Source of the DNA: Candidatus Aegiribacteria sp.
GTDB lineage: Bacteria; Fermentibacterota; Fermentibacteria; Fermentibacterales; JCC-6
Length of the DNA: 32,545 nt
Direction of reading: 5' to 3'
NCBI GenBank assembly: GCA_021108435.1
Contig: JAIOQY010000053.1
Coordinates: 1-32,545, forward strand
Below, one piece after another: positions 1 through 8,180 of the stretch (position 1 is its first letter; every line of letters starts with the position of its first letter). Below the pieces are notes generated by a model that saw only the letters and a program-made list of their open reading frames with translations, did not search any database and was not told where the DNA came from. The translations under genes and the position numbers were made by a program.

Positions 1-51
1 GAAGAGATTCGGCTGGTTCATTTCAGAGTATTCAGATAGATAAGTACAGGG

Positions 52-792
52 TTAAAGGTTCATTTCGTCCAGAATGTCACCTCTGATGCCGATCTTCAGG
101 AAGGAGAGGGGAATCTGCTTTCCTGACTGAATAAGGGCTTTGTGCACCAGCTGGACAAGACCGCCGCAACAGGGGACTTCCATGTAAACAACCGTGATGG
201 ATTTTATTTCATTTACTTTAAAAATCTCCGTTAGCTTATCAGTGTAATATTCGGAGTCATCAAGCTTGGGACAACCAACGAGAGCGACTCTTCCCTTAAT
301 GAAGTGATTATGGAAGTCTGGAAAGGCAAAGGGAACGCAATCAGCGGCGATAAGAAGATCAGAACCGGACAGGAACGGCGCACCGGGAGGAACAAGCGTG
401 ATCTGTACCGGCCATGTTGATAACTGTGAGACTATGTTATCGGAAGCCACTGTTTCTATCGGTTCATCAGGATGTGTAAGGTCTCTCACTGCTGATCCAG
501 GACATGAACACACTACCGGTTTCCTCGCTGTAGAAGCTGAGTCCCGTTTATCAAGGTGTTTTTGTACAGCCTCCTCATCGTACTCCTCAGCGTATCTTTC
601 CTCAATTGTTATCGCATCCTGAGGACAGGGACCGATGCAATCTCCAAGACCGTCGCAGTATGACTCCTTTACGAGTTTCGCCTTGCCGCCTGATATTTGA
701 ATGGCTCCCTCGTGACATGCATCAGCGCAGATCCCGCAGCCATCACATTTATCCTCATCTATTCTGATTATCTTTCTTGTGATTCTGCTCAT
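52..792 (-). CDS. 2x[4Fe-4S] ferredoxin-domain protein of the hcp locus
   Basis: Predicted 246-residue cytoplasmic iron-sulfur protein. Two ferredoxin-type clusters lie in the first ~60 residues: CDGCGICADAC and then CDGLGDCIGPCP. The remaining ~180 residues are a less defined domain containing single cysteines and a VPCCGG motif near the end. Proteins of this layout commonly sit next to hcp or Rrf2 genes in anaerobes and are thought to carry electrons, but the partner is not shown here. I chose the ATG at 792 because it starts the conserved MSRITRKI… and sits one base after the Rrf2 stop. An upstream extension to 909 would only overlap the Rrf2 gene. Translation is probably coupled to rrf2, and the pair is divergent from hcp. 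Function in electron transfer to Hcp is inference. Confidence 0.85.
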   Translation of the reverse strand: MSRITRKIIRIDEDKCDGCGICADACHEGAIQISGGKAKLVKESYCDGLGDCIGPCPQDAITIEERYAEEYDEEAVQKHLDKRDSASTARKPVVCSCPGSAVRDLTHPDEPIETVASDNIVSQLSTWPVQITLVPPGAPFLSGSDLLIAADCVPFAFPDFHNHFIKGRVALVGCPKLDDSEYYTDKLTEIFKVNEIKSITVVYMEVPCCGGLVQLVHKALIQSGKQIPLSFLKIGIRGDILDEMNL

Positions 793-793
793 T

Positions 794-1210
794 TTACTTT
801 CCTTCGAAGAGTCTGCCGAGGTCGGCAACTGTATGATCTGTGAAATACTTTCTGACAAGGTTTGATGCATCCTCAATAACTGTACCGAACAAACACGAAG
901 GAAGTTCACATCCCAACCATGAGTATGGGCAGATACTGGTTACAAACGGTCCTTCCAGCGCGATCCAAACGTCCATCAATCTGATGTCAGAAGGGTGGAC
1001 TGCAATGCTGAATCCGCCGCCGTGTCCACGTTTTGATGTAACAATACCTGCGTGGGTGAGTTTCTGAAGAACCTTAGACAGATGATGGGCTGAACCCGGT
1101 CTGAGAAGAAGATCTGAGAGAACAACATGTTCACGATTTGAAGATGAAAGCTTCGCAAGCGCATGAATAGCGAGAGATACTGACTCAGGGATTGTAACAG
1201 GTGATGACAT
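794..1210 (-). CDS. Rrf2-family transcriptional regulator (NsrR/IscR-like)
   Basis: 138-residue winged-helix repressor-type protein. The N-terminal helix-turn-helix runs through about residues 10-75 with the family-typical SKVLQKLTHAGIVTSKRG and GGGF segments. Three cysteines, Cys94, Cys101 and Cys106 (C-x6-C-x4-C), lie where IscR and NsrR hold an Fe-S cluster, so it probably senses NO, oxidants or cluster status. The spacing differs from the E. coli proteins, so I do not assign NsrR. It has a good SD (GAAAGGA) before the ATG at 1210. It is followed one base later by the ferredoxin-domain gene and is divergent from hcp. Two matching operator-like palindromes lie in the shared intergenic region, one inside its own promoter, suggesting autoregulation and control of hcp. 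Confidence 0.9.
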   Translation of the reverse strand: MSSPVTIPESVSLAIHALAKLSSSNREHVVLSDLLLRPGSAHHLSKVLQKLTHAGIVTSKRGHGGGFSIAVHPSDIRLMDVWIALEGPFVTSICPYSWLGCELPSCLFGTVIEDASNLVRKYFTDHTVADLGRLFEGK

Positions 1211-1233
1211 ATATTTCCTTTCGGTTGAACTGT

Positions 1234-1262
1234 ATACTAGTAATGAAATACTAATTTGTCAA
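1234..1262 (-). promoter_or_regulatory. rrf2 promoter with embedded operator-like palindrome
   Basis: On the minus strand TTGACA (1262-1257) and TAGTAT (1239-1234) are separated by 17 bp. The 8-6-8 dyad at 1235-1256 (TACTAGTA / TACTAATT, 6 of 8 positions symmetric) fills the spacer. It shares spacing and core (TA(G)TA-N2-GAAA-TAC) with the perfect palindrome at the hcp promoter, so it is a likely autoregulatory site of the Rrf2 protein. Confidence 0.6.
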
Positions 1263-1301
1263 TGTTTGCATAAAAATAAGTATGACAGGGTGTATCGGGT
1301 A

Positions 1302-1348
1302 TTGACAGAGGAGCTGATTATTCTATAATTGGTAAAGAAATACCAATT
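1302..1348 (+). promoter_or_regulatory. hcp promoter with overlapping perfect palindromic operator
   Basis: TTGACA (1302-1307), a 16-bp spacer and TATAAT (1324-1329) form a consensus sigma-70-type promoter. A perfect inverted repeat, AATTGGTA-N6-TACCAATT, covers 1327-1348. It overlaps the end of the -10 box and the expected start point, a placement that would block transcription when occupied. It probably binds the adjacent Rrf2 regulator. The leader to the hcp ATG at 1424 is about 85 nt. Confidence 0.72.
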
Positions 1349-1423
1349 AGTGAATAGTTACTTGCCATGCAAGTTCTGAAATCAGTTGGACATACATGTG
1401 TCCGGAAAAAGAAAGGAAAAGAA

Positions 1424-3064
1424 ATGTTCTGTTATCAGTGTGAACAGACAGCGAAGGGTACAGGATGTGACAGGTTCGGTGTCTGTGGTAAAGACCCGAA
1501 AACTGCGGTTATGCAGGACCTTCTGATCTATGTATCAAAAGGTATCTCCATGTGGGCTCACAGGGCCCGCGAACTCGGAGTGATTGATAATGGCGCTGAT
1601 GTTTTTGTTGTAGAAGCACTATTTACGACGATAACCAATGTGAATTTCGATTCTGATGATCTGATCAACATGATCCGAAAAGGTATGAGAATAAGAGACA
1701 GTATCAGAGAGAAATACCTCAACGCCTGTACCTCGAAGAGTATAACTCCGGAGGAGCTTATTGGCCCTGCGGTATGGCAGATGCCGAATGATGAAGAGAC
1801 TATCGAGATTGAAGCTGTAAAACTATCTATAGCAGATAAGTTGAAAGATCCCGGCAAGGATATCACCGGTCTTGAAGAACTGATTACCTACGGTCTTAAG
1901 GGTTCAGCGGCTTACGCAGACCACGCTAAGATACTTGGTTACGAAGACGATGCGATATACGCTTTCTTTCATGAAGCCATGGATTTCCTTACAAGAAGAA
2001 ATATGATAAATGATTTGTTCGGTATGGCCTTGAAGGTTGGCGAGAAGAATCTTGCTGTAATGGAACTGCTTGATAAAGCCAATACCGAAACTTATGGTCA
2101 TCCCGAACCTACAGAGGTTCGTGTAACTCCTTTGAAAGGAAAGGCTATTGTCGTTTCAGGACACGATCTTAAAGATCTCGAGGAGCTTCTGAAACAGACT
2201 GAGGGTAAAGGTATCAATATCTATACGCATGGAGAGATGCTTCCTACTCTTGCCTACCCCGGACTGAAGAAGTATTCACACCTCGCTGGTAATTATGGAG
2301 GCGCGTGGCAGGATCAACAGAAGGAGTTTGATGCTTTTCCAGGTGCTATCCTAATGACTACGAACTGTATCCAGAAGCCAAAGGATTCCTATATGGACAG
2401 GATCTTCACCACCGGTCTGGTCCAGTGGCCGGGAGTCCTGCACATCGATGATCATGATTACACTCCTGTAATTGAAGCGGCTCTTGCAGCCGATGGATTT
2501 ACAGAGGATGCTCCTCTGAAGAAGATCATAATAGGATTTGCGCACAATGCGGTACTTACAGTTGCTGACAAGGTTATCCAGGCTGTTAAGGACGGAGACA
2601 TCCGTCACTTCTTCCTTGTTGGCGGATGTGACGGCGCTAAGTCAGGACGGAATTACTTCACTGAAATAGCACAGCAGATTCCCGATGATTGTATAATTCT
2701 CACGCTTGCATGCGGTAAGTACCGCTTCAACAAGCTTGAGTTCGGTGATATCGGTGGTATTCCCAGACTTCTTGATATGGGACAGTGTAACGATGCTTAT
2801 TCCGCGATACAGGTCGCGGTTGCTCTCGCCGGTGCATTCGAGTGTGGAGTAAACGACCTTCCTCTTTCGATGATACTGAGCTGGTATGAGCAGAAAGCAG
2901 TTACGATACTTCTTTCACTTCTTTATCTCGGAATAAAGGATATCAGGCTGGGTCCCACGCTGCCTGCTTTCCTTACACCTGCTGCTCTTGAGGTTCTTGT
3001 TGAGAAGTTCGCCATCAAACCGACAACAACCGCTGAAGAGGATCTGAAAGTGATACTCGGTTAA
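1424..3064 (+). CDS. hcp: Hybrid cluster protein (hydroxylamine reductase / NO reductase), class I type
   Basis: 546-residue cytoplasmic metalloprotein. Hcp proteins carry a cubane cluster and a hybrid 4Fe-2S-2O cluster; they reduce hydroxylamine in vitro and NO in vivo. The N-terminal cysteines are C3-x2-C6-x8-C15-x5-C21, the short class I arrangement of Desulfovibrio. Hybrid-cluster ligand motifs are all visible in order: [43 protein letters not shown] and SWYEQKAV. The length matches the family. I start at the ATG at 1424 ([20 protein letters not shown]) rather than 1367, which lies in the leader. A reverse rubrerythrin and a cupin follow on the same strand, so the unit looks like an NO/peroxide defence operon controlled by the divergent Rrf2 gene. 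Confidence 0.96.
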   Translation: MFCYQCEQTAKGTGCDRFGVCGKDPKTAVMQDLLIYVSKGISMWAHRARELGVIDNGADVFVVEALFTTITNVNFDSDDLINMIRKGMRIRDSIREKYLNACTSKSITPEELIGPAVWQMPNDEETIEIEAVKLSIADKLKDPGKDITGLEELITYGLKGSAAYADHAKILGYEDDAIYAFFHEAMDFLTRRNMINDLFGMALKVGEKNLAVMELLDKANTETYGHPEPTEVRVTPLKGKAIVVSGHDLKDLEELLKQTEGKGINIYTHGEMLPTLAYPGLKKYSHLAGNYGGAWQDQQKEFDAFPGAILMTTNCIQKPKDSYMDRIFTTGLVQWPGVLHIDDHDYTPVIEAALAADGFTEDAPLKKIIIGFAHNAVLTVADKVIQAVKDGDIRHFFLVGGCDGAKSGRNYFTEIAQQIPDDCIILTLACGKYRFNKLEFGDIGGIPRLLDMGQCNDAYSAIQVAVALAGAFECGVNDLPLSMILSWYEQKAVTILLSLLYLGIKDIRLGPTLPAFLTPAALEVLVEKFAIKPTTTAEEDLKVILG

Positions 3065-3090
3065 TTCAGAAAGGGATGAAAGGATTCAGG

Positions 3091-3636
3091 ATGAAGAAAT
3101 TCGTATGCACTGTCTGTGGCTATGTACATGAAGGAGATACTCCACCGGATAAATGTCCGCAGTGCGGAGCCCCGAGAGAAAAGTTTGTTGAGCAGACAGA
3201 TTTCGATATGGTCTGGGCGGACGAGCACAGTATAGGCGTAGCGAAGGGTGTGGATAAGGAAATTCTCGAAGGGCTCAGAGCAAACTTCACAGGTGAATGT
3301 ACTGAAGTTGGCATGTACCTCGCGATGAGCCGACAGGCAGACAGGGAAGGATACCCGGAAGTGGCTGAAGCCTACAAGAGGATAGCCTTTGAAGAGGCTG
3401 AACATGCTGCGAGGTTTGCAGAATTGCTTGGAGAAGTAGTAGTTGCGGACACCAGAGAAAATCTTCGCATCAGAGTTGAGGCCGAGTATGGAGCCTGCAA
3501 AGGCAAGAAAGATATCGCAACAAAGGCAAAAAAACTCGGGTATGACGCAATTCATGATACGGTTCACGAAATGTGCAGGGACGAAGCTCGTCATGGAAAG
3601 GCGTTCAAAGGTCTTCTTGAGAGATACTTCAGCTAG
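3091..3636 (+). CDS. Reverse rubrerythrin (N-terminal rubredoxin domain)
   Basis: 181-residue non-haem iron protein. The rubredoxin-like FeS4 site comes first ([10 protein letters not shown] … CPQCGAP, about residues 6-30). It is followed by the ferritin-like four-helix diiron domain with [22 protein letters not shown] and DEARHG. Classical rubrerythrins have the reverse order, so this is the 'reverse rubrerythrin' type known from clostridia as NADH-linked H2O2/O2 reductases. The ATG at 3091 (MKKFVCTVC) has AAGGATTCAGG upstream, while the in-frame ATG at 3076 has no proper spacing. It is 26 bp after hcp and probably co-transcribed. Its electron donor is not encoded in the window unless it is the ferredoxin-domain protein across the divergent promoter. 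Confidence 0.93.
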   Translation: MKKFVCTVCGYVHEGDTPPDKCPQCGAPREKFVEQTDFDMVWADEHSIGVAKGVDKEILEGLRANFTGECTEVGMYLAMSRQADREGYPEVAEAYKRIAFEEAEHAARFAELLGEVVVADTRENLRIRVEAEYGACKGKKDIATKAKKLGYDAIHDTVHEMCRDEARHGKAFKGLLERYFS

Positions 3637-3654
3637 TTGAATTAAGAAAACGAA

Positions 3655-3692
3655 TGCTGCGTGGAGGATGGAACCCTCTCCTTCACGTAGCA
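3655..3692 (+). terminator. Stem-loop between rubrerythrin and cupin genes
   Basis: TGCTGCGTG-G-AGG pairs with CCTTCACGTAGCA around a short loop, using G-U wobbles. No T-run follows, so it may be a processing or attenuation hairpin rather than a strong intrinsic terminator. The cupin gene begins 55 bp downstream. Confidence 0.4.
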
Positions 3693-3747
3693 GTCTGATA
3701 GCCTTGTACTCAATCTCAGGAGCAGAGCAGAAAGAGGAGATGAATAA

Positions 3748-4086
3748 GTGAAAATCATTAAGATCAGTGAACAGCCGCTTGCGAAGAATCCGCACGGTGT
3801 TGATGTCAGGCGTGCTTACGATAATAAGCATGCTCTCTCAAGCGTTATTACTTTCCAGCCAGGCGAGAAATTGATCCGACATATCACGCCTGTCGATGTG
3901 TTTTTCTACGTGCTCGAAGGCAAAGGTATTATCGAAATCGGAGATGACAGGAAAACAGTTACAAAGGACACAGTAATCGATAGCCCGAAGGATATCCCTC
4001 ATTGCTGGTACAATGAGAGCGATGATAATCTCAGAGTCCTTGTTGTGAAGGTTCCCCGCCCGACTGGAAAAACAAGACTGGTGTAA
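3748..4086 (+). CDS. Small cupin-fold protein
   Basis: 112-residue single-domain cupin (conserved beta-barrel). Motif 1 is around PGEKLIRHITPVDVFFYVLEGKGIIEIGDD and motif 2 around SPKDIPHCWYN. His residues (RHIT and PHCW) and a Glu supply a partial metal site. It starts with GTG at 3748, with a strong AGAGGAGATGA ribosome site 8 nt upstream. It lies downstream of hcp and rubrerythrin in the same direction, so it may belong to the stress operon despite the intervening hairpin. Enzymatic activity cannot be assigned from sequence; a metal-binding or sensing role is a guess. Confidence 0.85.
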   Translation: MKIIKISEQPLAKNPHGVDVRRAYDNKHALSSVITFQPGEKLIRHITPVDVFFYVLEGKGIIEIGDDRKTVTKDTVIDSPKDIPHCWYNESDDNLRVLVVKVPRPTGKTRLV

Positions 4087-4157
4087 ACAGTACCTGTCAA
4101 CAGCCCGGTATCATTTGTATATACTCAAAAGGATACGGTTTTGATGATGGAGGAGGC

Positions 4158-4706
4158 ATGTTCCGCGCGATTATTCTCTCTGTAGTTTGTACTGTATTCG
4201 GGCACGAGCAGCCGGACTGTTTGCTTACAGGTCTTGATTCGATTGCTGTTTTCCAGCGACCTGATTCCTGTGCAGCTGTCTGGAGCATGCTTGAAGCATT
4301 TGAGAGTGTAGTCCTCTCCGGCAGAACTGTTGACGGATGGCTGGGATTTGATCCAGGAGTGGCGCAGGCGGCTAACATAGGAAGCTTCCGCCTGAGGTGG
4401 ATTCCCGATGGTGAGAAATTTGTAATCGAGGGTGAACTGGACAGTGTACCAATTGTATGGGGACCCGCAGCTGACATCACCTATGCGATGATTTATCAGG
4501 ATTCACCCCTGTTCGCTGAACCTGATTCACTATCCATGGTCATTGATTCCATTCCGTTCGGTTCTGCGGCTGGAATCATCTTGAGAACTGAAGACTGGTA
4601 TCTGCTGGATCTGAATGAAAGTCCTCTGGAGAACAGTGCCCAGGGATGGATATCCTCCCTGTCCGTATCAGTCAGCGGTAATCTTGATACAATTCCTTTG
4701 CAATAA
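4158..4706 (+). CDS. Secreted SH3-like domain protein, function unknown
   Basis: 182 residues beginning with a short hydrophobic signal-like segment (MFRAIILSVVCTVFG). Two stretches resemble bacterial SH3 folds: residues ~60-85 (VDGWLGFDPGVAQAANIGSFRLRWI) and ~135-178 (DSIPFGSAAGIILRTEDWYLLDL…GWISSLSVSVSG). Both have the 'W-L/I…GW-I' pattern seen in SH3b modules that bind cell-wall or protein ligands. An excellent SD (GGAGGAGG) precedes the ATG at 4158. The 3' end overlaps the convergent gene at 4672-5208 by 35 bp. No specific function can be claimed. Confidence 0.7.
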   Translation: MFRAIILSVVCTVFGHEQPDCLLTGLDSIAVFQRPDSCAAVWSMLEAFESVVLSGRTVDGWLGFDPGVAQAANIGSFRLRWIPDGEKFVIEGELDSVPIVWGPAADITYAMIYQDSPLFAEPDSLSMVIDSIPFGSAAGIILRTEDWYLLDLNESPLENSAQGWISSLSVSVSGNLDTIPLQ

Positions 4707-5208
4707 CCCTGTACGCCGGTGAATAAGCATTACGGTAGATAGCTGAATGGTGCACTGCAGGATAACCTGACGACACCATATCCTTGAATAGTGTATCGAT
4801 ATTCCTGAATTTGTCCGGGAGCAGATTCGTGTTTTTCATTTGAATGAACCATGAGCAGTAGAGTTCAAGCGTATCTTTTGATCCTGCGAATTCCCTTCCT
4901 GTTCGAATGAATGCCGAAAGAAGAATTTCCGGATTCAGTTTTTCCTTTGCGTATGGACGCAGATTAATTCGTGCAATCCGCCCGCACGGAGAAATGACAT
5001 CTTTCAGTGATTCCACCGGTCCGCTTTCCGGGTTCATCAGTTCGGTTTTGAGTAATGTGCGAGCAGATTCTATATCGGTTGCTGCATGTGAGCTTCCCAT
5101 CGCCGCCTGAAAGAGCAGTTTATAGATATCTGAGCCGGTCATGAGCGGATATCTGTCAAGTTGGTTTCTCATGATTTTTCTGAATTTCAATTCCAGGTTA
5201 CTGCACAC
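4672..5208 (-). CDS. Conserved hypothetical protein (SDIYKLLFQAAMGSSHA family)
   Basis: 178-residue soluble protein without signal peptide or membrane segment. Segments that look conserved are SDIYKLLFQAAMGSSHA, ARINLRPYAKEKLNPEILLSAFIRTGREF and YPAVHHSAIYRNAYSPAYRVI, the last rich in His and Tyr. I recognise this as a recurrent uncharacterised bacterial family but cannot give a function. I chose the GTG at 5208 because a perfect GGAGG lies 7 nt upstream. The internal ATG at 5172 lacks a ribosome site, and the longest frame (TTG at 5268) has none either. It runs convergently into the 4158-4706 gene with a 35-bp tail overlap. Confidence 0.75.
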   Translation of the reverse strand: MCSNLELKFRKIMRNQLDRYPLMTGSDIYKLLFQAAMGSSHAATDIESARTLLKTELMNPESGPVESLKDVISPCGRIARINLRPYAKEKLNPEILLSAFIRTGREFAGSKDTLELYCSWFIQMKNTNLLPDKFRNIDTLFKDMVSSGYPAVHHSAIYRNAYSPAYRVIAKELYQDYR

Positions 5209-5350
5209 TCTTGCACCTCCAGGACAGTTGTTCGGTCTTGAATATATGAACAGTCCTTCAGCCCGCAAATTTCTTAAGGTCTTTACGGAAACCCACTCCA
5301 GGAAGTAGCTTTGTAATGATATCTGCTCTTATTCAGAAAGGATGACGGAC

Positions 5351-5893
5351 ATGAGAAAATCTGGTTTTCATATATCTTTCATATTTTCCATGGGATTCGT
5401 TCTGCTTATTCCTTTCTCTTTCTCAAATCACTGTTTTGCTGATGACGATATCTTCGAATCTCCGAGGATACATGAACAGACGCTTTCGGAATATACGAAT
5501 CTGGGTGACAGCAACTGGGAGATGAAACTCCGCATGCAGGCGTATCTCGACTCGCTGGAAGCTGAACTCGAAGGATTAAGATGCGAGGTTGAGGCTGAGA
5601 TGATTTCAATCCCTGCTCCGATGCTCACTGAATTTCAGATTGCTCACGAAGCCTTTTTAATACATGCTGAAGCCTGGTCCCAGATCCAGGAGGATATACA
5701 ATGGGTCAGTCTCCAGACCGGTGAGTTGTATATGGGATCAGGTTACGGATATACGTATACCTGGGTTATGTGTGATCTTGTATGGGAAAGGATACTTGAC
5801 TACAATGGTTTTCTTGAGGAAGTACGAGATCCTGACTGCGATGGTTTCGCAACGTTTCCAGGGGAGGGAAATCACGAGATCGGGGGGTACTGA
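5351..5893 (+). CDS. Secreted protein with possible LprI-like (DUF1311) domain
   Basis: 180 residues. The N-terminus is basic, followed by a long hydrophobic stretch (FIFSMGFVLLIPFSFS) and a likely signal cleavage near CFA|DDD. The mature part has a helical section (~45-85, LRMQAYLDSLEAELEGLRCEVE). A C-terminal portion (AHEAFLIHAEAWSQIQ … YTWVMCDLVWERILDYNGFLEE) resembles the LprI/DUF1311 pattern of 'aQ-aW…C…t..R…L' helices. That match is weak. I prefer the ATG at 5351 (GAAAGGA 8 nt upstream) to 5342, where the SD would touch the start. The next gene follows after 16 bp with its own strong SD, so the two are probably co-transcribed. Confidence 0.65.
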   Translation: MRKSGFHISFIFSMGFVLLIPFSFSNHCFADDDIFESPRIHEQTLSEYTNLGDSNWEMKLRMQAYLDSLEAELEGLRCEVEAEMISIPAPMLTEFQIAHEAFLIHAEAWSQIQEDIQWVSLQTGELYMGSGYGYTYTWVMCDLVWERILDYNGFLEEVRDPDCDGFATFPGEGNHEIGGY

Positions 5894-5909
5894 TTTTCGG
5901 AGGTGAATC

Positions 5910-6866
5910 ATGAATAAACTCGAGGGTCTCAAGTGGACACCTATGTGGACTACGCATATTGGGTGTATACACGGCTGTTCGGAGTATCTTGGAATTGATG
6001 TATCTCCAGCCTGGATATTCGGAGCAACAGGACACGCTTTCATCATAAATATTCACGATATTCTTTGTCCCAGCGGTCCTACAGCCTGGAAGACAGAAAT
6101 GCTCTTTGATCTGTCTCCGAACTTCGGACTGAAGCAGGAGTGTGTATTCGGCTGGAGGGGAGAAGAAGATATTGAGAAACTGCGGAAGAAAGCATGGAAT
6201 TTTATAAGGAAAGCAATCGATAAGGGAAAACCTTGTTTCGGATGGGAACTGGAAGTACCGGAGTTTTATGTGATTCAGGGCTATGATGAAATGGGCTATC
6301 TGTATTCAGGTCCTCTCTGTGATGAGGGAAAGGGAACAAAATCCTGGAATGAGCTTGGTAATTCAGATATCGGACTCATCGAAGTATACAGCTGTGAGAA
6401 GTGTAATCCTGCTGATACTCGAAAAACCCTCAGGGATGCATTAAAGGCTGCGATAAAGCACGCGGATAATACAGAGAACTGGATAATGGATAAATACCAT
6501 TCAGGTCCCGATGGATTTGATGCATGGATCAGGGCCATTGAGCAGGAGAAAGAGCTTCCCTGGGGTGTTGCATACAATACTGAAGTATGGTCTGAGTGCA
6601 GAAAGTTTGCTGTTCATTTCCTGGAAGAGGTGATCAGAGATTTTAACTGGGATATCAGGAGACCTCTTCATGAAGTAACCAGACTGTATAATTCAGTGCA
6701 TCAGAATCTCGATAGAATCCTTGCGGTTTATCCCTTCAAAGGTCCTGGAATTGATCCGGAGGTCAGCAGCCAGGGAAGGAAAATGGTAATCGAGGCTTTG
6801 CAGAAATCAAAAGAAGCGGAAGTAGAAGTACTTCAACTGTTCAGAAATCTGCTGACAGTGATTTAA
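5910..6866 (+). CDS. BtrH/papain-fold-like protein (putative amidohydrolase or acyltransferase)
   Basis: 318-residue cytoplasmic protein. The N-terminal ~165 residues resemble the butirosin BtrH / C39-like papain-fold group: HIGCIHGCSEYLGI with Cys candidates near residues 19-23, WIFGATGHAFIINI, then a GKPCFGWELEVPEFYVIQGYDE segment like the conserved G-x-P…V-GYD core of that group. The C-terminal half is helical (KTLRDALKAAIKHA… and KFAVHFLEEVIRDF). The SD GGAGGTGA lies before the ATG at 5910. It is tightly linked to the secreted gene upstream. The reaction is unknown; the fold assignment is from motif memory only. Confidence 0.6.
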   Translation: MNKLEGLKWTPMWTTHIGCIHGCSEYLGIDVSPAWIFGATGHAFIINIHDILCPSGPTAWKTEMLFDLSPNFGLKQECVFGWRGEEDIEKLRKKAWNFIRKAIDKGKPCFGWELEVPEFYVIQGYDEMGYLYSGPLCDEGKGTKSWNELGNSDIGLIEVYSCEKCNPADTRKTLRDALKAAIKHADNTENWIMDKYHSGPDGFDAWIRAIEQEKELPWGVAYNTEVWSECRKFAVHFLEEVIRDFNWDIRRPLHEVTRLYNSVHQNLDRILAVYPFKGPGIDPEVSSQGRKMVIEALQKSKEAEVEVLQLFRNLLTVI

Positions 6867-6962
6867 GAATTATTGAAATTAATCAGGTATTTTAATGATT
6901 GTCCTGATATTGACAATAATCGAATATTTAAACAGAATATTTTGTATATAGGGAGGTTCACT

Positions 6963-7472
6963 ATGAGCAATTCCGATTCCTATGAAGACAATTATTTTGA
7001 TGAAGCGGAAAACGCATTAAGTAAGAATAGAGAGCAATCTTCTAATAAGGAAGAAGAGAAAAAGAAGATACGTCCCGCCTATCTTCTTGGAGGAATTACT
7101 TTAATTCTTGTTATAGTACTTGCTGTGCAGTTCCTGTTTTCCGGAGAGGCAGAGATAACTGAACCGATCATCCCTCCTGTAGTTATCCAGCAGTTCAATG
7201 GCCAACTCAGCGCTTTTTCTCAAATGGTAGACGGATATAAAATGATAAATGGAATACTTCCGGAAACAGAACAGGAGTTTCTCGGATATGATGATCCTGT
7301 CATAACCTATACTCGAACAGGAGATGATTCATATACTCTTGAGTACACTTTCGGTGATTCATCTCTTGTGCTGGAATCGACCATTGATACTGAAATAGGC
7401 ATCAGTCCTCCTCAGCTTCCAGGCAATCCACCTGTTAGTCCTCCGGAGGGTATACCTACCCCACCTCAATAG
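6963..7472 (+). CDS. Single-pass membrane protein with proline-rich tail, related to the 25680 gene
   Basis: 169 residues. An acidic/basic cytosolic N-terminus (~40 aa, KEEEKKKIRPA) is followed by one membrane helix (~41-62, YLLGGITLILVIVLAVQFLF). The periplasmic domain contains VDGYKMINGILPETEQEFLGY…ITYTRTGDDSYTLEY, and the tail is rich in Pro (PGNPPVSPPEGIPTPPQ). The middle pattern 'Y..(I/L)NG.LP…ITYT…D' is also found in the one-TM protein at 25680-26099, which precedes a pseudopilin. The periplasmic part therefore resembles the soluble domain of pilin-like proteins. The start is ATG 6963 with SD GGGAGG; the longer frame from 6873 starts with TTG and lacks a site. Function unknown. Confidence 0.7.
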   Translation: MSNSDSYEDNYFDEAENALSKNREQSSNKEEEKKKIRPAYLLGGITLILVIVLAVQFLFSGEAEITEPIIPPVVIQQFNGQLSAFSQMVDGYKMINGILPETEQEFLGYDDPVITYTRTGDDSYTLEYTFGDSSLVLESTIDTEIGISPPQLPGNPPVSPPEGIPTPPQ

Positions 7473-7514
7473 CTTCGTAAGATCCATCCAGATAATAATA
7501 TAGTACTATTCCTC

Positions 7515-7542
7515 TTGACAACTACTTACCGGTAAGTAGATT
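7515..7542 (+). promoter_or_regulatory. Efflux operon promoter with TetR-type operator
   Basis: TTGACA (7515-7520) and TAGATT (7537-7542) are 16 bp apart. Between them lies a perfect 18-bp palindrome at 7522-7539 (CTACTTACC / GGTAAGTAG). A degenerate copy of the left half (TTACCTACC, 7 of 9) follows at 7541-7549. This is the expected position for autorepression by the TetR protein that starts at 7583. Confidence 0.75.
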
Positions 7543-7582
7543 ACCTACCAGTAAAGTAAACATTTGATCATGGAGGAAAAGT

Positions 7583-8176
7583 ATGGGTGACAGCAACAAG
7601 GATAAGCTTCTTCAGGCTGGTATTGAACTGCTTTCAGAGAAAACATTTTCTGAGATTACAATGGATCTTGTGGCGGAGGCGTCGAATATGTCCAAGCCTA
7701 TGATCTACTATTACTTCAAAAACAAGGAAGGATATTACAGATCTCTGGCCAAATATCTACTGCGGATGGCCAGGAAGATGATGAAGGATATGTTCAGTCC
7801 TGATATCAGTCTGAGAGAATCACTGACCCGATATGTGAAGTTCAGAATCGATTTCGCCGAGACGAATCCCGGACTGGCAAAGGCCTACATGTCAATGATT
7901 CATGACCCCAATATCGGTCTTATGATCGAGGATTTGAAGAGTGAGTTTGACCTGATGAGAACGGAACTGTTCGACCCGGTCTTCGACAGAGCAGTCGAAA
8001 CCGGTGCGATCAATCCGGATACTGACAGGATGCTTGTAATGACGATGATAAATTCATCACTGATCGCATTCACGTTGAAGATTCTGAATCGTTTCCCATC
8101 GATTGAATTCCCCGATCCCAAAGGGATGATAGACATAATATTCGATGGAATATCCAGAAATAGAGAGGATAGATAG
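7583..8176 (+). CDS. TetR/AcrR-family repressor of the efflux operon
   Basis: 197 residues. The N-terminal DNA-binding domain (residues ~8-55) has the TetR signature: helix-turn-helix EITMDLVAEASNMSKPMIYYYFKNKEGYYRSL. The C-terminal ligand-binding half is helical and not diagnostic. The ATG at 7583 has a GGAGG site. It is the first gene of an operon with tolC, an adaptor and an RND pump, with only 4 bp before the tolC start. The perfect palindrome upstream suggests that it represses its own operon and is released by a pump substrate, which cannot be identified here. Confidence 0.92.
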   Translation: MGDSNKDKLLQAGIELLSEKTFSEITMDLVAEASNMSKPMIYYYFKNKEGYYRSLAKYLLRMARKMMKDMFSPDISLRESLTRYVKFRIDFAETNPGLAKAYMSMIHDPNIGLMIEDLKSEFDLMRTELFDPVFDRAVETGAINPDTDRMLVMTMINSSLIAFTLKILNRFPSIEFPDPKGMIDIIFDGISRNREDR

Positions 8177-8180
8177 TCTT

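Noticed and set aside
1367-1423. Longer N-terminus of Hcp from the ATG at 1367
   Set aside because: It has no ribosome site and lies in the leader. The family begins at MFCYQCEQ, which has a good SD at 1424.
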